A stretch of 64,000 bases of DNA, taken from the NCBI GenBank assembly GCA_019914945.1, contig CM034099.1, forward strand, positions 15,303,923 through 15,367,922, read 5' to 3'. Below are positions 21,891-32,484 of this stretch, in pieces. Position 1 is the stretch's first letter; each line of letters starts with the position of its first letter. Under the pieces are notes generated by a model that saw nothing but the letters and a program-made list of their open reading frames with translations, was not told where the DNA came from and searched no databases. This DNA is from Typha latifolia. Its lineage: Eukaryota; Streptophyta; Magnoliopsida; Poales; Typhaceae. The position numbers and the translations under genes are program-made.

Positions 21891-22796
21891 GATATCATGT
21901 GGAGAAGAGGAGCTAGCACATCAAATCAGAGAAATTTTATTTTAATTAGAAAGAGAAAAGATTACGTCAAGCAAAATCAAAGATGGTTAGGTTCAGAACA
22001 TGTAGGACCAACCTGAACCCTGAAACCAATTCACCCGGATCCATACCTTTTCTTTGAAGAGAAAATTACTTTACCTCCACGTAGCTGGGAGAGCTCATCA
22101 TACCTCCTAAAAGAATGCCTTTTTCTTGCAACCTTATTTAATTCTTGTTACTTCATGAGCTTTCACATGCCACATGATTTTCCCATTAGCTTTTCTCATT
22201 CCTCTCTTTATAGCTCCATTTCTATGTTCTCTTCTACTTAATTTTACGCTTTCCTTCTCATGGTATAAGAGGTTAGATGGTGCTGATGTTGACAGAAGAT
22301 AGAGAGCACAGATGATTAGATGCACGGAGATCGGTGTATCTTACTCCTTTGTGCTCTCTATCCTTCTGGCATCACTTTTAAGCCTCTTTGCCTCATACCA
22401 TGTCTGATTAACATGGAGGTTAACAAGGTTTGCTTCACATCCTTTTACTCAGATAAAATTGATGAAGGGCTCGAAAGCTTAGGATGTCAAGGGCGCAAGC
22501 TAGGACGACAAATGGAGAAAGAAACACTTACGGTTGGCGATCGATCTTTATTGTTGCTTCCGTCGTTTCAGTTGCATGAGCTGTTTGATTATTCTTTCCC
22601 TTGGCACTCCTTTTCTCAATATCTTTTATGTGAGAATATGACTGCTTGACCAATGTAACAGTACTTGAGCACAAGTAGGGACTTTACGCTAAACGACATC
22701 TTCTTCTATAACAGTATCTGTAGATAAAACATTTTTCTTTACTATCAAATAGTTTTGTGTACATTGGAAACTACTTCTCAGTGCGACCAAGGCTTG
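21891..22796 (+). repeat. Segmental duplication, copy 1 (carries a miR156/157 hairpin)
   Basis: This block aligns with 23715-24500, starting at GATATCATGTGGAGA and ending at GGCTTG. Similarity covers about 360 bp upstream of the hairpin, the hairpin itself and about 400 bp downstream. Copy 1 keeps about 120 bp after 22490 that copy 2 lacks. Confidence 0.8.
22259..22402 (+). ncRNA. MIR156/157: miR156/157 precursor hairpin, copy 1
   Basis: The 5' arm carries TGACAGAAGATAGAGAGCAC at 22290-22309, preceded by T, which is the conserved miR157-type member of the miR156 family. The 3' arm carries its near complement GCTCTCTATCCTTCTGGC from 22353, with one bulged C. Outer arms also pair (CATGGTATAAGAGG with CCTCATACCATG), giving a stem of 144 nt. 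The family is known to direct cleavage of SPL transcription-factor mRNAs and to control the juvenile-to-adult change. Upstream, TTTATA at 22207-22212 is kept in copy 2 and is a weak candidate promoter element. The star strand has a G where copy 2 has T, so pairing is slightly poorer here. No protein frame explains the conservation. Confidence 0.9.
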
Positions 22797-23714
22797 ATGT
22801 GTTAGAGAAAGTATTTTATCTAACACATCAATCTCTGATGCTGTGTATGGATTAAAGTAACGGTCGCGAAACCAAAAATTTGTTGTAGTTATATGTCGTT
22901 AGAAATGGTTGGTAGTTATACGTCGTTAAGAAGCAACTTTTAATCATTCATGTTCTTTCTTCTTCCATGTTCTTCTCTATAGCTGTTGTACGAGAAAAGT
23001 ACTGATCATCAAACACTAACATGACGTGCGCTAGAAAGTTACCACCGGATTAGATTTTATTTATCTTGGCTCTAGCTTGAAGTAGTGTATCAGAATCAAG
23101 ATCATTCTATTCATATATGCAGGAAATATCATAAATAATAGTAGGATATCTCAGGATAAGCATATTTTTTCTGCTTAATTTTATACGGGAGTCCCAATGT
23201 TTTTCTCAAAAGAAATTTCCACAATATGGTATATTTTCTTACTGCTATAAATTTTTTTACCCCACAGTGTGTATATATCAATTGCGGATTTATCCAATAT
23301 CTGATTCACATCTAAATAGCTTTGTTTGGATTTTGATTGATAAAATTGTAGTATTATGCCCTTTAGTGATGATTAACTAGATAATGCCAGAAGGTTATCT
23401 GATACATAAAATCATAAAGCAGGTGCTGCATGCAAATCCATGTAAGACATGGGTATCTGCAATATAATCATATTATAAGGATTATTTGCAAAAAGAAAAC
23501 ACCATCCTTTTCCTAAGAAAAAGAAGCTAACTGGAATCTTCTTTTACCTTTAAGTAATTTGAATGGTAAAAGTGTTGGCCAAAACACATGAAGCAAACAT
23601 GTCAATAAGAGAGGCACCAAAGACATGAGCAGTCACTGCAAGCAGGTGGGTGAGCAATCAATGTTTCATGTCTCTTGACATGATAAGTATACCTCCTAAA
23701 ATTAGTTATCATGT
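22797..23714. other. Spacer between the two microRNA copies
   Basis: This is AT-rich sequence with no gene seen. It begins with a perfect 13-bp inverted repeat overlapping the block end: arms 22794-22806 and 22819-22831 (TTGATGTGTTAGA), loop 12 bases. Copy 2 has no equivalent. Confidence 0.5.
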
Positions 23715-24500
23715 GATATCATGTGGAGAATAGGGGCTAGCACATCAAATCAGAGAAAGTTTTTTCTATTTTTTTATTAGAAAGAGAAATGATTATGTCA
23801 AACCAAATGAAAGATGATTAGGTTCCAACCTGAAGCCTGGAACCAACTAGGATGCATACCTTTTCTTTGAAGAGAAAACTACTTTACCTCCACGTAGCTG
23901 GGAGAGATCATTGTACCTCCTAAAAGAAAGCCTTTTCTCCTGCAACCTTATTTAATATGGGGGGAGGAATGGAGAAATCTTGTTACTTCTTGAGCTTTCC
24001 TCATTCTTCTCTTTATAGCTCCCTTTCTATGCTTTGTTCTACTTAATTTTATGCTTTCCGTCTCATGGTATAGGAGGTTATGTGGTGATGATGTTGACAG
24101 AAGATAGAGAGCACTGATGATGAGATGCATGGCGATCGGTGTATCTTACTCCTTTGTGCTCTCTATCCTTCTGTCATCACTTTTAAGCCTCTTTGCCTCA
24201 TACCATGTCTGATTAACACGAAGGCTAACAAGGTTTTCTTCACATCCTTTTACTCAGATAAATTTCAGAGGGCTTGAAAGCTTAGGATGTCCACGGCGAA
24301 AGGTACGTAGGGCGATTTTTTATGTGAGAACATGACTGCTTGACTAATGAAACAGTACTTGAGCACAAGGAAGAACTTTACTCTAAACGACATCTTCGAA
24401 CGTAACTGTATCTGTATCTGTAGGTAAGACATTTTTCTCACCTATCAAATAGTCATTGTGTGCATTATCTTTAACTACCTTTCAATGCCACCTAGGCTTG
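23715..24500 (+). repeat. Segmental duplication, copy 2 (carries a miR156/157 hairpin)
   Basis: This is the second copy of the block at 21891-22796, in the same orientation, about 1.8 kb downstream. It is shorter because of a deletion after the hairpin (near 24300) and small indels upstream. Confidence 0.8.
24064..24207 (+). ncRNA. MIR156/157: miR156/157 precursor hairpin, copy 2
   Basis: TGACAGAAGATAGAGAGCAC is at 24095-24114 on the 5' arm, identical to copy 1, again preceded by T. The 3' arm has GCTCTCTATCCTTCTGTCAT from 24158, which pairs better at its end than copy 1. The outer stem CATGGTATAGGAGG with CCTCATACCATG is kept, and the hairpin is again 144 nt. TTTATA lies at 24012-24017 in the corresponding place. 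The identical mature sequence within a diverged flank suggests selection on the hairpin. Copies 1 and 2 could be one transcript or two; the spacing of 1.8 kb leaves both open. Confidence 0.9.
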
Positions 24501-25596
24501 TTCTCTTTCTAAATTTCTTCATTGATTAGCCACGAGTTTTTTCGAGGATTTTTTTTAAACAATGGCTGTTGATTTCTGAAGTAACATTACATGCCACATT
24601 GTTAAATTGGACAATTACTTGTATCTATTTTAAACAGTACTGGCTGCGGCCTTCTTTGTTTTCCACGGTTTTGCGCAGACTGAAGGCTGAATTCTTCAAC
24701 CTGAAACAATGTTTGCTTCAATTATTATTCTAAGTTATATGTCCCTTATAGTATGTTCATAAGTTTTAAGGCTGTACACATAATTGAATGTGCTTTCGCT
24801 ATCTAACATACAAGTTAAACATTAACAGAGATATCTAATCCATTGAAGTACACTATATTTCATAATTTTCTAATATATTCTAAAGTTTTTCAATGTATTA
24901 TTAAGTTATGTAATAACTCAAATCAGTTGGAGATATTTAATCTGGCAAATAGACTCTATTTCATAACTTTTTGATATATTTCGAAGTTTTCTAACGTATT
25001 ACTAATTAAGTTATGCAGCAGCGCACAATAGAACATTGAGTATATTTTTTAATTACTATGAAGTTCATGTATGTCTAATAGACTGTAAGCTAGTATATTA
25101 ATGCAGCTAATAAATATATTGCACGATTTTCTCTCTCAATTTTATATGTATTGAGGGCAATTTGGGTAGAATATATTAAAATAACTAGATATGTAAAGAA
25201 CATTCAAAATGGATTTGATCTCTCGAAAAAAAGTACAATTTTTTTGAAATTACCCAAAGCAGAGGAAAGGGAAGGTAAAATAAAATTAAGGGGCAAGGGA
25301 GAAATAGAAGGAGAAAATAAAAGTGAAAAAAGGATTATAAACCTTTTAGTCGAGTCAATGGGTAGGATTTGGAACTAGGCTACTTGATCATCCACCAAGT
25401 ATAGTAATTTTTTATTTGATATTAATCCCAAGGGTAGCTTTAAATTGGTTTAGGCTAACATAATTAGATTGAATTATAAGCGAATTGACTCACCTAACTT
25501 TGATTATTAAATAGGTGATATTTGTATTTAAAATCTCAACTCATTTATGATTGGACAATTTGAAAAGAAATAAAACTTACATAATTACTTATGTAG
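24501..25596. other. AT-rich region with no recognised gene
   Basis: No coding sequence is recognised. The 25151-25378 frame is low complexity (Lys/Glu-rich). The last part, read on the minus strand, is the start of the internal region of the LTR fragment at 25609. Confidence 0.4.
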
Positions 25597-25608
25597 GCTC
25601 TGATACCA
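25597..25608 (-). promoter_or_regulatory. Primer-binding site of a minus-strand copia LTR
   Basis: The minus strand reads TGGTATCAGAGC exactly, the standard initiator-methionine tRNA site, next to the LTR end. Confidence 0.75.
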
Positions 25609-26085
25609 ATTAAAAAAATAAACTTACGTGAATATATAGTTATATTCTTATGCCTATTGAAAAATGTAATTAACACCCTAGGAGATATGATCTATCACAC
25701 GTCATTGATGTTATATCAATGATAACATGCGAAAAATAAAACATGAAAAAATAATTGTAAACACAAAACTTTTTATGTGAAAAAACTTTAAATCGAGTAA
25801 AAAGCTACATATTCAAACTCAGATCGAAATCAATCACTAAAACATAGTGGTTAACGAGAAGCTTACAAATTACCCACCAATTCCCATGATTCAATTTGTA
25901 CTAATCTTGCTCACTAAATCCTGCGACACACTGTTTCTCATGATAGGTTTCTAAACCTTAGTGACCTTCGAGGTTGATCCTTCTATCTCAATGACCATCG
26001 AGAAATAGTTTTTTCAAATATGATATAGATGCGTTAAGATGAGAACGATTCAACATAATTTGTCTAATGTAGAGAAGTGTACATT
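25609..26085 (-). repeat. LTR fragment, minus strand (family of 27780-28739)
   Basis: The reverse complement aligns with the 3' half of the LTR at 27780-28739: the phrases for GTTGAATC(A/G)TTCTCATCT, GGTCACTGAGG-type text and GAGCAAGATT occur in the same order. Alignment stops near 26085, so the LTR is truncated. Confidence 0.65.
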
Positions 26086-26460
26086 ACTCATCATATTCAT
26101 CTATTACACATGTGCATTAGCAACCAATAACCTACCATGCATCAGTTAGACTATCAAGTCCTCAAACTAGAGCTCACACTGAGCTCCGCCCATAGACCAT
26201 GTCAACACTATATCACATGATATGCATCATCTTAGACTACTAAGTCTGTTTCATTGGCTCATGCAGAGCTACACTCATAGGCCACGTCAATACTCACATC
26301 CGACCACACACATACCTCTAAGGGAGGGAGGGTAGACTATAGCAAAAGAATCGTCAACCCATTACTCAGCGAACAACATGATTGATTGTCCGTCATCATA
26401 ATACTATTCGGACTTCACCGATGTCGTCTCAAGCATAGAGTCACTTTAGGAGTGTCTTTG
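26086..26460. other. Imperfect tandem duplication, about 106 bp
   Basis: Two similar units start near 26148 and 26254 (AGACTA(T/C)(C/T)AAGTC, then GCTCA and CATAG(A/G)CCA(T/C)GTCAA). No gene is seen. Confidence 0.4.
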
Positions 26461-27391
26461 TTTCATGTTTTAGTGTTTAATTTTTATGAAAATAAGTTTT
26501 CTGTAAGTCGCGTTCGAACGCAGGTGGAGTGAGTTCAAACGCGGTTGTGAACGTGGGTGAAGAGTGTGCATTGTGCATTCGAACGCCCGTTCGAACTCAC
26601 TTGTGAACGCGTGCATTGCGTTCGCAAATCCAGAGAAGTGGGAAACAGGTGCGTTCGAACGCCTACATCGCGTTCGCAAATCTAGAGAGGAGCGAACTCG
26701 GTGCGTTCGAACGCGGTCGGGTGCATTCGAACGCGGTCGGGTGCATTCGAACGCGGTCGGGTGCGTTCGAACGCGATCGGCGAAATTTTATTGTTTAGGG
26801 TTAATTTTGAGTTGTTGGTTAGCCTCTAAAAGGCTGTGGATAGCAATCAGAGGTCATTATTGATTATTGATTATTGAGAATTGAGTTTTGCCTTGCCTCC
26901 TTCATTTTCTTCGTTCCCGTTCTCTCAATCCCTGGCGACGCCGCTTCTAACCTCCCTCGACTAGCCAATCACCCTAGTCCCTTAGGGGTGGCCCTCTCCT
27001 TCCCCTTCTTCCAATCTATCCAACACTTGCCCTAACCCTTCCATCAACCATAACCCTTCCACCACCACTTTTCACCGATACCACCCCATTAATGCCAGTC
27101 CATCTTCAACCACCATCATCTAGGATCACGTGCCTCCATCCACGGATCCAAAACAGACCACCCTGATCTTTGTCCATTAATCGGGCGATATCTCGAGATC
27201 CCTATATCCGATTCATCTGAAACTAGATTTGTTAGAAAGCTCTTTTCTGAAGCTACAACATATCAAAGTTTCACATCGATCCGACAGTGGCATATTTCGG
27301 GATATTATTTCAAAGTTCCGTGCCAAAATTAATCCATATCAGGAAATTAGAAGAGATCGAACCTTAGCCTAAGGGGAGATCATATCAAGCT
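26461..27391 (+). repeat. LTR-like segment with palindrome field, before a primer site
   Basis: The segment contains many TTCGAACGC motifs (26505-26780), then about 600 bp of non-coding sequence ending at a copia/gypsy-type primer site. It probably is an LTR of a further family. I could not fix its start. Confidence 0.5.
26701..26780 (+). repeat. Four 20-bp tandem units with TTCGAACGC core
   Basis: The units are exact 20-mers at 26701, 26721, 26741 and 26761, of the form GTGC(G/A)TTCGAACGCGGTCGG, with a single A for G in the last. The core of the first and last units is the palindrome GCGTTCGAACGC. Confidence 0.9.
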
Positions 27392-27403
27392 TGGTATCAG
27401 AGA
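27392..27403 (+). promoter_or_regulatory. Primer-binding site, plus strand
   Basis: TGGTATCAGAGA is one base off the initiator-methionine tRNA site and follows the LTR-like segment. The sequence after it (27404-27780) has no gag that I can recognise. Confidence 0.6.
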
Positions 27404-27779
27404 CTTAGCCTAAAAGGGGAGATCGTATCACATCGCAAACTAACGACCTTAGTCATAAGCTTATCAGATAGTATCGCACATTGATACTACCATCCGAGCC
27501 CTCAGCTCCATATCATCACACCATCATGCGGAAATCATAAGTCGTTGCTCATGGACGCCCTCACCTTATATCATTGAATATCACTAGGTCTACGTCATCC
27601 TACCCTTCTCTCTCTATTTTAAATACCCTAAAGGGTATGACTCTTGTTGATCGACAAGCACGTGTGCACCCTAAGCCATAGTGCATGTGTTGGTCACGTG
27701 CGCCAGATTTTGTCTATGGGGTTTCATAGTTGGAGTAGTATGAAAAGATACCCAAAGGCACAGGAACAGCCACTCTATA

Positions 27780-28739
27780 TTCAACTGTCTAATTTGTCGT
27801 TCGAACAAGCCGTTCAAATGTACTCTTGGGCCATTCGAATGCATCCTACAATTGCTCACACTGTGTTAGCACATACAAAAAGCTTGTTTTCATTGTTCAA
27901 ATGCACCTTGTAGGCTTTCACACATACAAAGATTCATATTTGGTCATTCGCAGTGCGTTCACACTTCAAGTCACCATGTTCGAATGCACTCGGGTCGCAT
28001 TCGAATGCCTCCATGTAAATTGCAAATTCTACATTTTGTGAGATGTAATTTGACTTAAATTTTTCTTTATTTCTAAGAGGTATTTTTCTTATCTCTAAAA
28101 GAATCTGTAGAGAACCTTTGAAGAAATATTTATCTTATCTCTAATAGATACTTATCTTATCTCTAAGAGATATTTATTTTATCTCTAAGAGATATTTATC
28201 TTATCTCTGAAAGATACTTTTTTATCTCTAAAAAGTATATAAAAGGCTTTAATCTAACCCTAGGATAGAGGACCGTCAAGTATTAAATTAGAGATCATCT
28301 TTTAGAGAAGCTGATTAATATTTTGAGATCATCTTTTGGAGGTCGTTAGAGATCAATTCTTTGCTTTAGACAAAATGTGTTGAATCATTCTCATCTCAGC
28401 ACGTCTACATCAAATCTAGAAGAACTATGTCTCGAGGGCCACTGAGATGGAAGGATTAATCTCAAGGGTCACTGAGGTTTAGAAATCTATCACAGAAAGT
28501 AGTATATTGTAGAGTTTAGCGAGCAAGATTGGTACAAATTGAATCGTAGGAATTGATTGGTAATCTATAAGCTTTTTGTTAACTACTATAAGTTCTAGTG
28601 ATTGGTTTCGATCCGAGTTTCGATCCGTGGTTTTACCTGGTTTGAAGTTTTTCCATGTAAAAAGTATTGTTCCCACATATTATTTTTGATAGCGTGTGAT
28701 AGATCTTTATCTCCTAGGATGTTTCTTATATTTTTAAAT
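27780..28739 (+). repeat. Diverged LTR related to the Sirevirus-like LTRs
   Basis: The 3' half aligns with the end of LTRs A-C: GGTCACTGAGGTT, GAGCAAGA(T/C)TG, GATTGGTTT(C/T)GATCCGAG and TTTTTCCA occur in order. The 5' half has degenerate TTCGAATGC motifs and a 22-bp tandem repeat. A primer site follows directly. The start is approximate. Confidence 0.65.
28134..28226 (+). repeat. 22-bp tandem repeat in the LTR
   Basis: About four units of CTTATCTCTAAGAGATATTT plus two bases. Each contains the palindrome-like TCTCTAAGAGA. A diverged reverse-strand version occurs at 54740-54815 in the minus-strand LTR. Confidence 0.7.
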
Positions 28740-28751
28740 TGATATAAGAGC
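28740..28751 (+). promoter_or_regulatory. Degenerate primer-binding site
   Basis: TGATATAAGAGC has two changes from TGGTATCAGAGC and stands immediately after the LTR. The internal region after it decays within a few hundred bases. Confidence 0.55.
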
Positions 28752-29384
28752 ATATCTAAGAATTCAGATAACTTTTAGTTTTTTTCAACGTGAATGAATT
28801 GACAAGAAAAAAAATTCTTGTTTTAGAAGATATTTGGGATGACGGTGATCTAAAGACACTCAGTGAACTAGAATGAGATATTATTAATTTCAGAATTCAA
28901 ATCATTTAAATTTAATAATTAAAGGAATTTAAATTTTAAATATTAAAGAATTTTAATAGCTTTGTAATGGATACAATGATAATTTATAATGTCTAATGGT
29001 CTGAATAAATTTAGGGTCTTAGAAATATTTACAGAAATTCAAAATACTCTAAAACACTTGTATATATATATATCCTAATCTGTCTAGGAAAAATATACAA
29101 CAATATTGTCAGAGCTTTTTTACTTCTGTTTGAAAGTAAATTTCTTTTCCTATATATATTATTTTGATCAGATTGGCAAGAGCGTGAATCTTATAGAGAA
29201 GTTTTGAAGAACTATGCGAATTAGTGATGCAGGAAAATTCTGGTTTACACCAACCAAAAGTATTTGTTACCCTTGAACTTCATCGTCACGTGTCATGGCC
29301 ATCACTTTGTTCCAAAATTTGGCGTGGATGATTTTAACCCTTTCCATGCTAGTTTTCTGAAATTTAGCCTATAATATTTATGCA
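28752..29384. other. No gene recognised; element remains and spacer
   Basis: AT-rich sequence with no frame I recognise. A TATATATATATA stretch lies at about 29061-29072. Confidence 0.4.
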
Positions 29385-30145
29385 ACTAAGAAGTGTGGAG
29401 GATCTCTATTAGCAGTGAAGACCCTAGGAGAGCTCATGGGCTCAACATAGGAGGGAAAATGCCTCAAGAGTGAAATTTAGGAAATGCCTTGAGAGTGAAG
29501 TAAGAATTTTGTGTGCATTCTCATCTGAAGCAATGGTTTGTGTAATGCTCGTTGATAGGGTTGTGGACTGTTGAAGGCTTTATTTCTCCATCAACTAGAG
29601 CTAGAAGGAACATGCATCCAGAGGATATTGGTAGCAGCTATTTAATGGCTTTGCTATGAAAGTCTTTCTTTCAAGATGAGGAATTAGATGACCTCAGCAA
29701 GGTAGAAATTTGCACCATGCATGATCTAGTCCATGATCTTGCTTGCTCCGTTCGAGGGCTTGAATTCTTAACCAAATTGGAGGAGCCAGAGAAATGGCAT
29801 TGTCTTGCAAGAGATTCTTCTAAAAGAAGGTTACGAATAGATGCAAATTCTAAAGCAAGGAAGTTGCATTCTTTATTTTCTACAAAAGCAGGCATTTCAA
29901 GCATGCGTGTCCTAGAACTCGGAGGAGTAGAAAGCAGAGTGGTCACTGCATTAGCCAATGTAATTCTCATGCTAAAGCACTTGGAGATTCCTTGATTTGT
30001 CATGAAATTGGGATGAAAACATTGCGGGAGGCTATAACTACCTTTCACAGTTTGTAGGTTTTGAACATCTACCATTGCTCCTTTCTTAATAAGCTGCCTC
30101 AAGACACGACCAAACTGACCAACCTAAGAATATTAGACATCCTTA

Positions 30146-30290
30146 AATCTGTTTGGCTACCATTTGCTCTACCTCCAGCAGCCCACCAGAAACTAAAGGG
30201 GTGGACTGGGCTCCAGAGCCCAGTCCATCGAGACCTTAGAAAAAAAAGGGGACTGTGGACTTGGGCTGCAACGCAGCCCACGCCACAGCC

Positions 30291-30338
<48 letters not shown>

Positions 30339-31275
30339 TGGGGGGCCCAACCTCCACCCTCTCCTCGTCTCCTTGACAGAGAAGGAGAAACAGAGGATAG
30401 GGGTGTTGCTGTCGGTGATCCTCGTCACCGGCAGCCCCCCCGGCTCCAGTTGACTAGGTCGACTTGGGCGCAAGAGTGGACAGAACCTCCGGCTAGTGCG
30501 GCCGGAGGGTAAGAGTTGAGGAACTCCATGGCCGGCGGCCATGGAGTTTTCAACTTAGAGCTAGGTGGGCTCGAAGCCCTCTTCTCGGGTACCCACCTTT
30601 TTCAAGTGAAGAGGTGGGTCGGCCGAGGTTGACGAGTGAGGCCACCACCGCCGGTGTGGCCGCTGGTGCCAAAGAAACCCGGCGGTGGGAGGCGACATGG
30701 CATCGCCTCCCTCGCGCCCCGTGGGTACCCAATTTGGGTACCTACAGTAAGGGGGAAAAATAGGGAAACTTCCCGAACCGGTGGGTGGTCGACCCGAGGT
30801 CACCGGTAGGCAAATTTCTCCGGTGAAAGTAGACGAAAATAAAATCCTAATTACGCATGCTTAACTAGGCTATTTTCAAATTGAAATAAAGAGGGGATGA
30901 AGGCTAACCTGACAATCGAGGTGAGGGGTTTTGGTTGGCTGCCGGCGCTCCGGTGACTCGCTGCCCGTGACGAAAACTTCGGCGGCTCGGGAGAGAAAAG
31001 AGAGTAGGGAGAAGCGAAGAAGGGAAGATTCTGAAAAGAAGGAAACTCGAGTGGGAAATGAGTGGAGATTAAATAGAGAAGAGGTGGAGAGGGCAACGGA
31101 GTGGAGTTAACTCCACTCCGGCGCACTTCTCTCCCACCTCTCGCAACTGACTGCGAGAGGTGGGGGAGAGGGAAGAAGGAGTCAGCGCACGCGCCAAGCG
31201 CGTGCGCTGCGGTTAGGGTGCACGCGCATAGCGCATGCGCTTAATTTTTTTTTTTTTTTAAACGGGTGTTACAAT
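30146..31275. mobile_element. GC-rich insertion in the NBS-LRR relic
   Basis: This segment has much higher GC content than its surroundings and contains an (AG)n run (30294-30335). It ends on the right with AAACGGGTGTTACA, so the minus strand starts TGTAACACCCG, a common beginning of plant LTRs, followed by a T/A homopolymer (31246-31260 region). The left end could not be fixed. It may be a solo LTR on the minus strand or a non-coding GC-rich element. The short frames here look like composition artefacts. Confidence 0.5.
30294..30335 (+). repeat. (AG)n microsatellite
   Basis: About 21 AG units in a row, inside the GC-rich insertion. Confidence 0.95.
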
Positions 31276-31680
31276 ACCGATGCACACCACCATTGGAGTC
31301 TAACGGAGCTAAGGATGGAGTCTCAAATGGGTCTAGTCACTCTTCCGGTGGGCATTATTCAGTAGCAGTTTCGTCACCTATATAATTTGAAGTCGCTTAG
31401 TAATATTGGTAACGAGCGGACTCCCTTCTGGTAACCTCCACTTTGACATCTAAAAATAACCCATTGCGCGTCTACGCTGCTCGAATGGTTAGAGCATGTC
31501 ACATACCTCATGTCTTTACATATTTTGAGGTGCGATAATTTGGAGACTATACTCCAAGGTCTGGGGCACCTCATGTATAACTCCAAAGATTGACAATTCC
31601 TTTTCGGTATGCTCCTCGAGATTGGATTCGTATTACTGTAAGTGATCTCTTTGTCTCGCTCAACACAGTTTTCTATTGTC

Positions 31681-32015
31681 ATAGACTTGCTTTGTTTTGA
31701 ACTTTGAACATTGCCAGATCACTAACTCATATTAGTTCTAAATTCTTTGCAGGTTCTCTTCTTTTTCTTTTATTGGAACCTCTCACGTTATATAAATGTT
31801 ATTTCCAGTTTTAGTGATGAAACAATATATTGGTTAACCTTAGAATAGATTTAACGAGAAGAGACGATGAAAAATATATTGTTTGAAATGATATAGAGGC
31901 TCTATTTGAACGAAGAGCCAGAAAATAAATTGGCATTCAAATGCCCTCAAGGCTGTTTGAACACTAGACAACGAGGTTCCTACATCTAAGTGTTTTATTT
32001 TATTAGTTTTGTTTA
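31681..32015. other. Spacer, no gene seen
   Basis: AT-rich. Some TTTGAACGAAG and TTCAAATGCCC phrases suggest decayed LTR sequence continuous with the next feature. Confidence 0.35.
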
Positions 32016-32472
32016 TGTTGGGTAATAGAATCGAGGATGTATTATCCTATTGCCAAGTCTAGTCGAGTCAATGAGCCACCTATAAATAGATATGGTGCGC
32101 ATTTGGATATTCATTTTAAATTATTAAAGTTAATTTGTAAGATCGTCTCCTTCCTCCTTGTTTGACTACCTTTAAGATTTGGAACCCTATCCATCATCTA
32201 GGATCTTTATTGTTGTCTTCCTCTTTATCTGACTACACCCCCTTGACCCTAAAGAACAGTCTTACTTCCTCTTTATCCATTTCCTACTGACTACCTTGAC
32301 TTCCACCATTGTAATCTCAAAAGTACTATACATCTAACTGTTTAATCTAGAATTACATCTTAACTTTGCAGATTTGCGGTAACACTAACTTTCTAATTGT
32401 GAGTCGAAATCCAATTCCATTTTCAGTTTTGGACTCATAGTGATTATGGAGTGAGAAAAGTGATCGTTATAG
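32016..32472 (+). repeat. LTR with primer site
   Basis: It begins near TGTTGGGTAATAG and runs to the primer site at 32473. A TATAAATAG promoter-like motif is at 32092-32100. The start is approximate. Confidence 0.55.
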
Positions 32473-32484
32473 TGGTATTAGAGC
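32473..32484 (+). promoter_or_regulatory. Primer-binding site, plus strand
   Basis: TGGTATTAGAGC is one base off the initiator-methionine tRNA site. No gag follows. Confidence 0.65.

Larger units (their letters stand above)
29385..31680 (+). pseudogene. NBS-LRR resistance-gene relic, interrupted
   Basis: The family encodes intracellular immune receptors. Visible pieces in order: KKCGGSLLAVKTLGELMG (the GLPLA-type motif of NB-ARC) near 29388; IGLWTVEGFI near 29557, the counterpart of LIRLWMAEGFI; KSFFQDEELDD near 29660; MHDLVHDLACSV from 29717; and leucine-rich repeats LQVLNIYHCSFLNKLPQDT and LTNLRILD to about 30143. After a roughly 1.1-kb insertion, LRR-type text resumes (LKSLSNIGNERTPF, LHILRCDNLETILQGLGHL) to about 31660. 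The P-loop and coiled-coil parts are missing. Frameshifts and stops are frequent, so it is a pseudogene of the CC-NBS-LRR type. Confidence 0.75.

Noticed and set aside
26701..26780. CRISPR-like regular repeats
   Set aside because: The 20-bp units are directly adjacent with no unique spacers, and the DNA is plant nuclear.
26470..26863. Repetitive open frames on both strands (AFERGRVHSN-like)
   Set aside because: Same cause: the palindromic minisatellite reads open on both strands.
30061..30803. Several long overlapping frames on both strands
   Set aside because: High GC and the (AG)n run lower stop frequency in all frames; no family features are seen.
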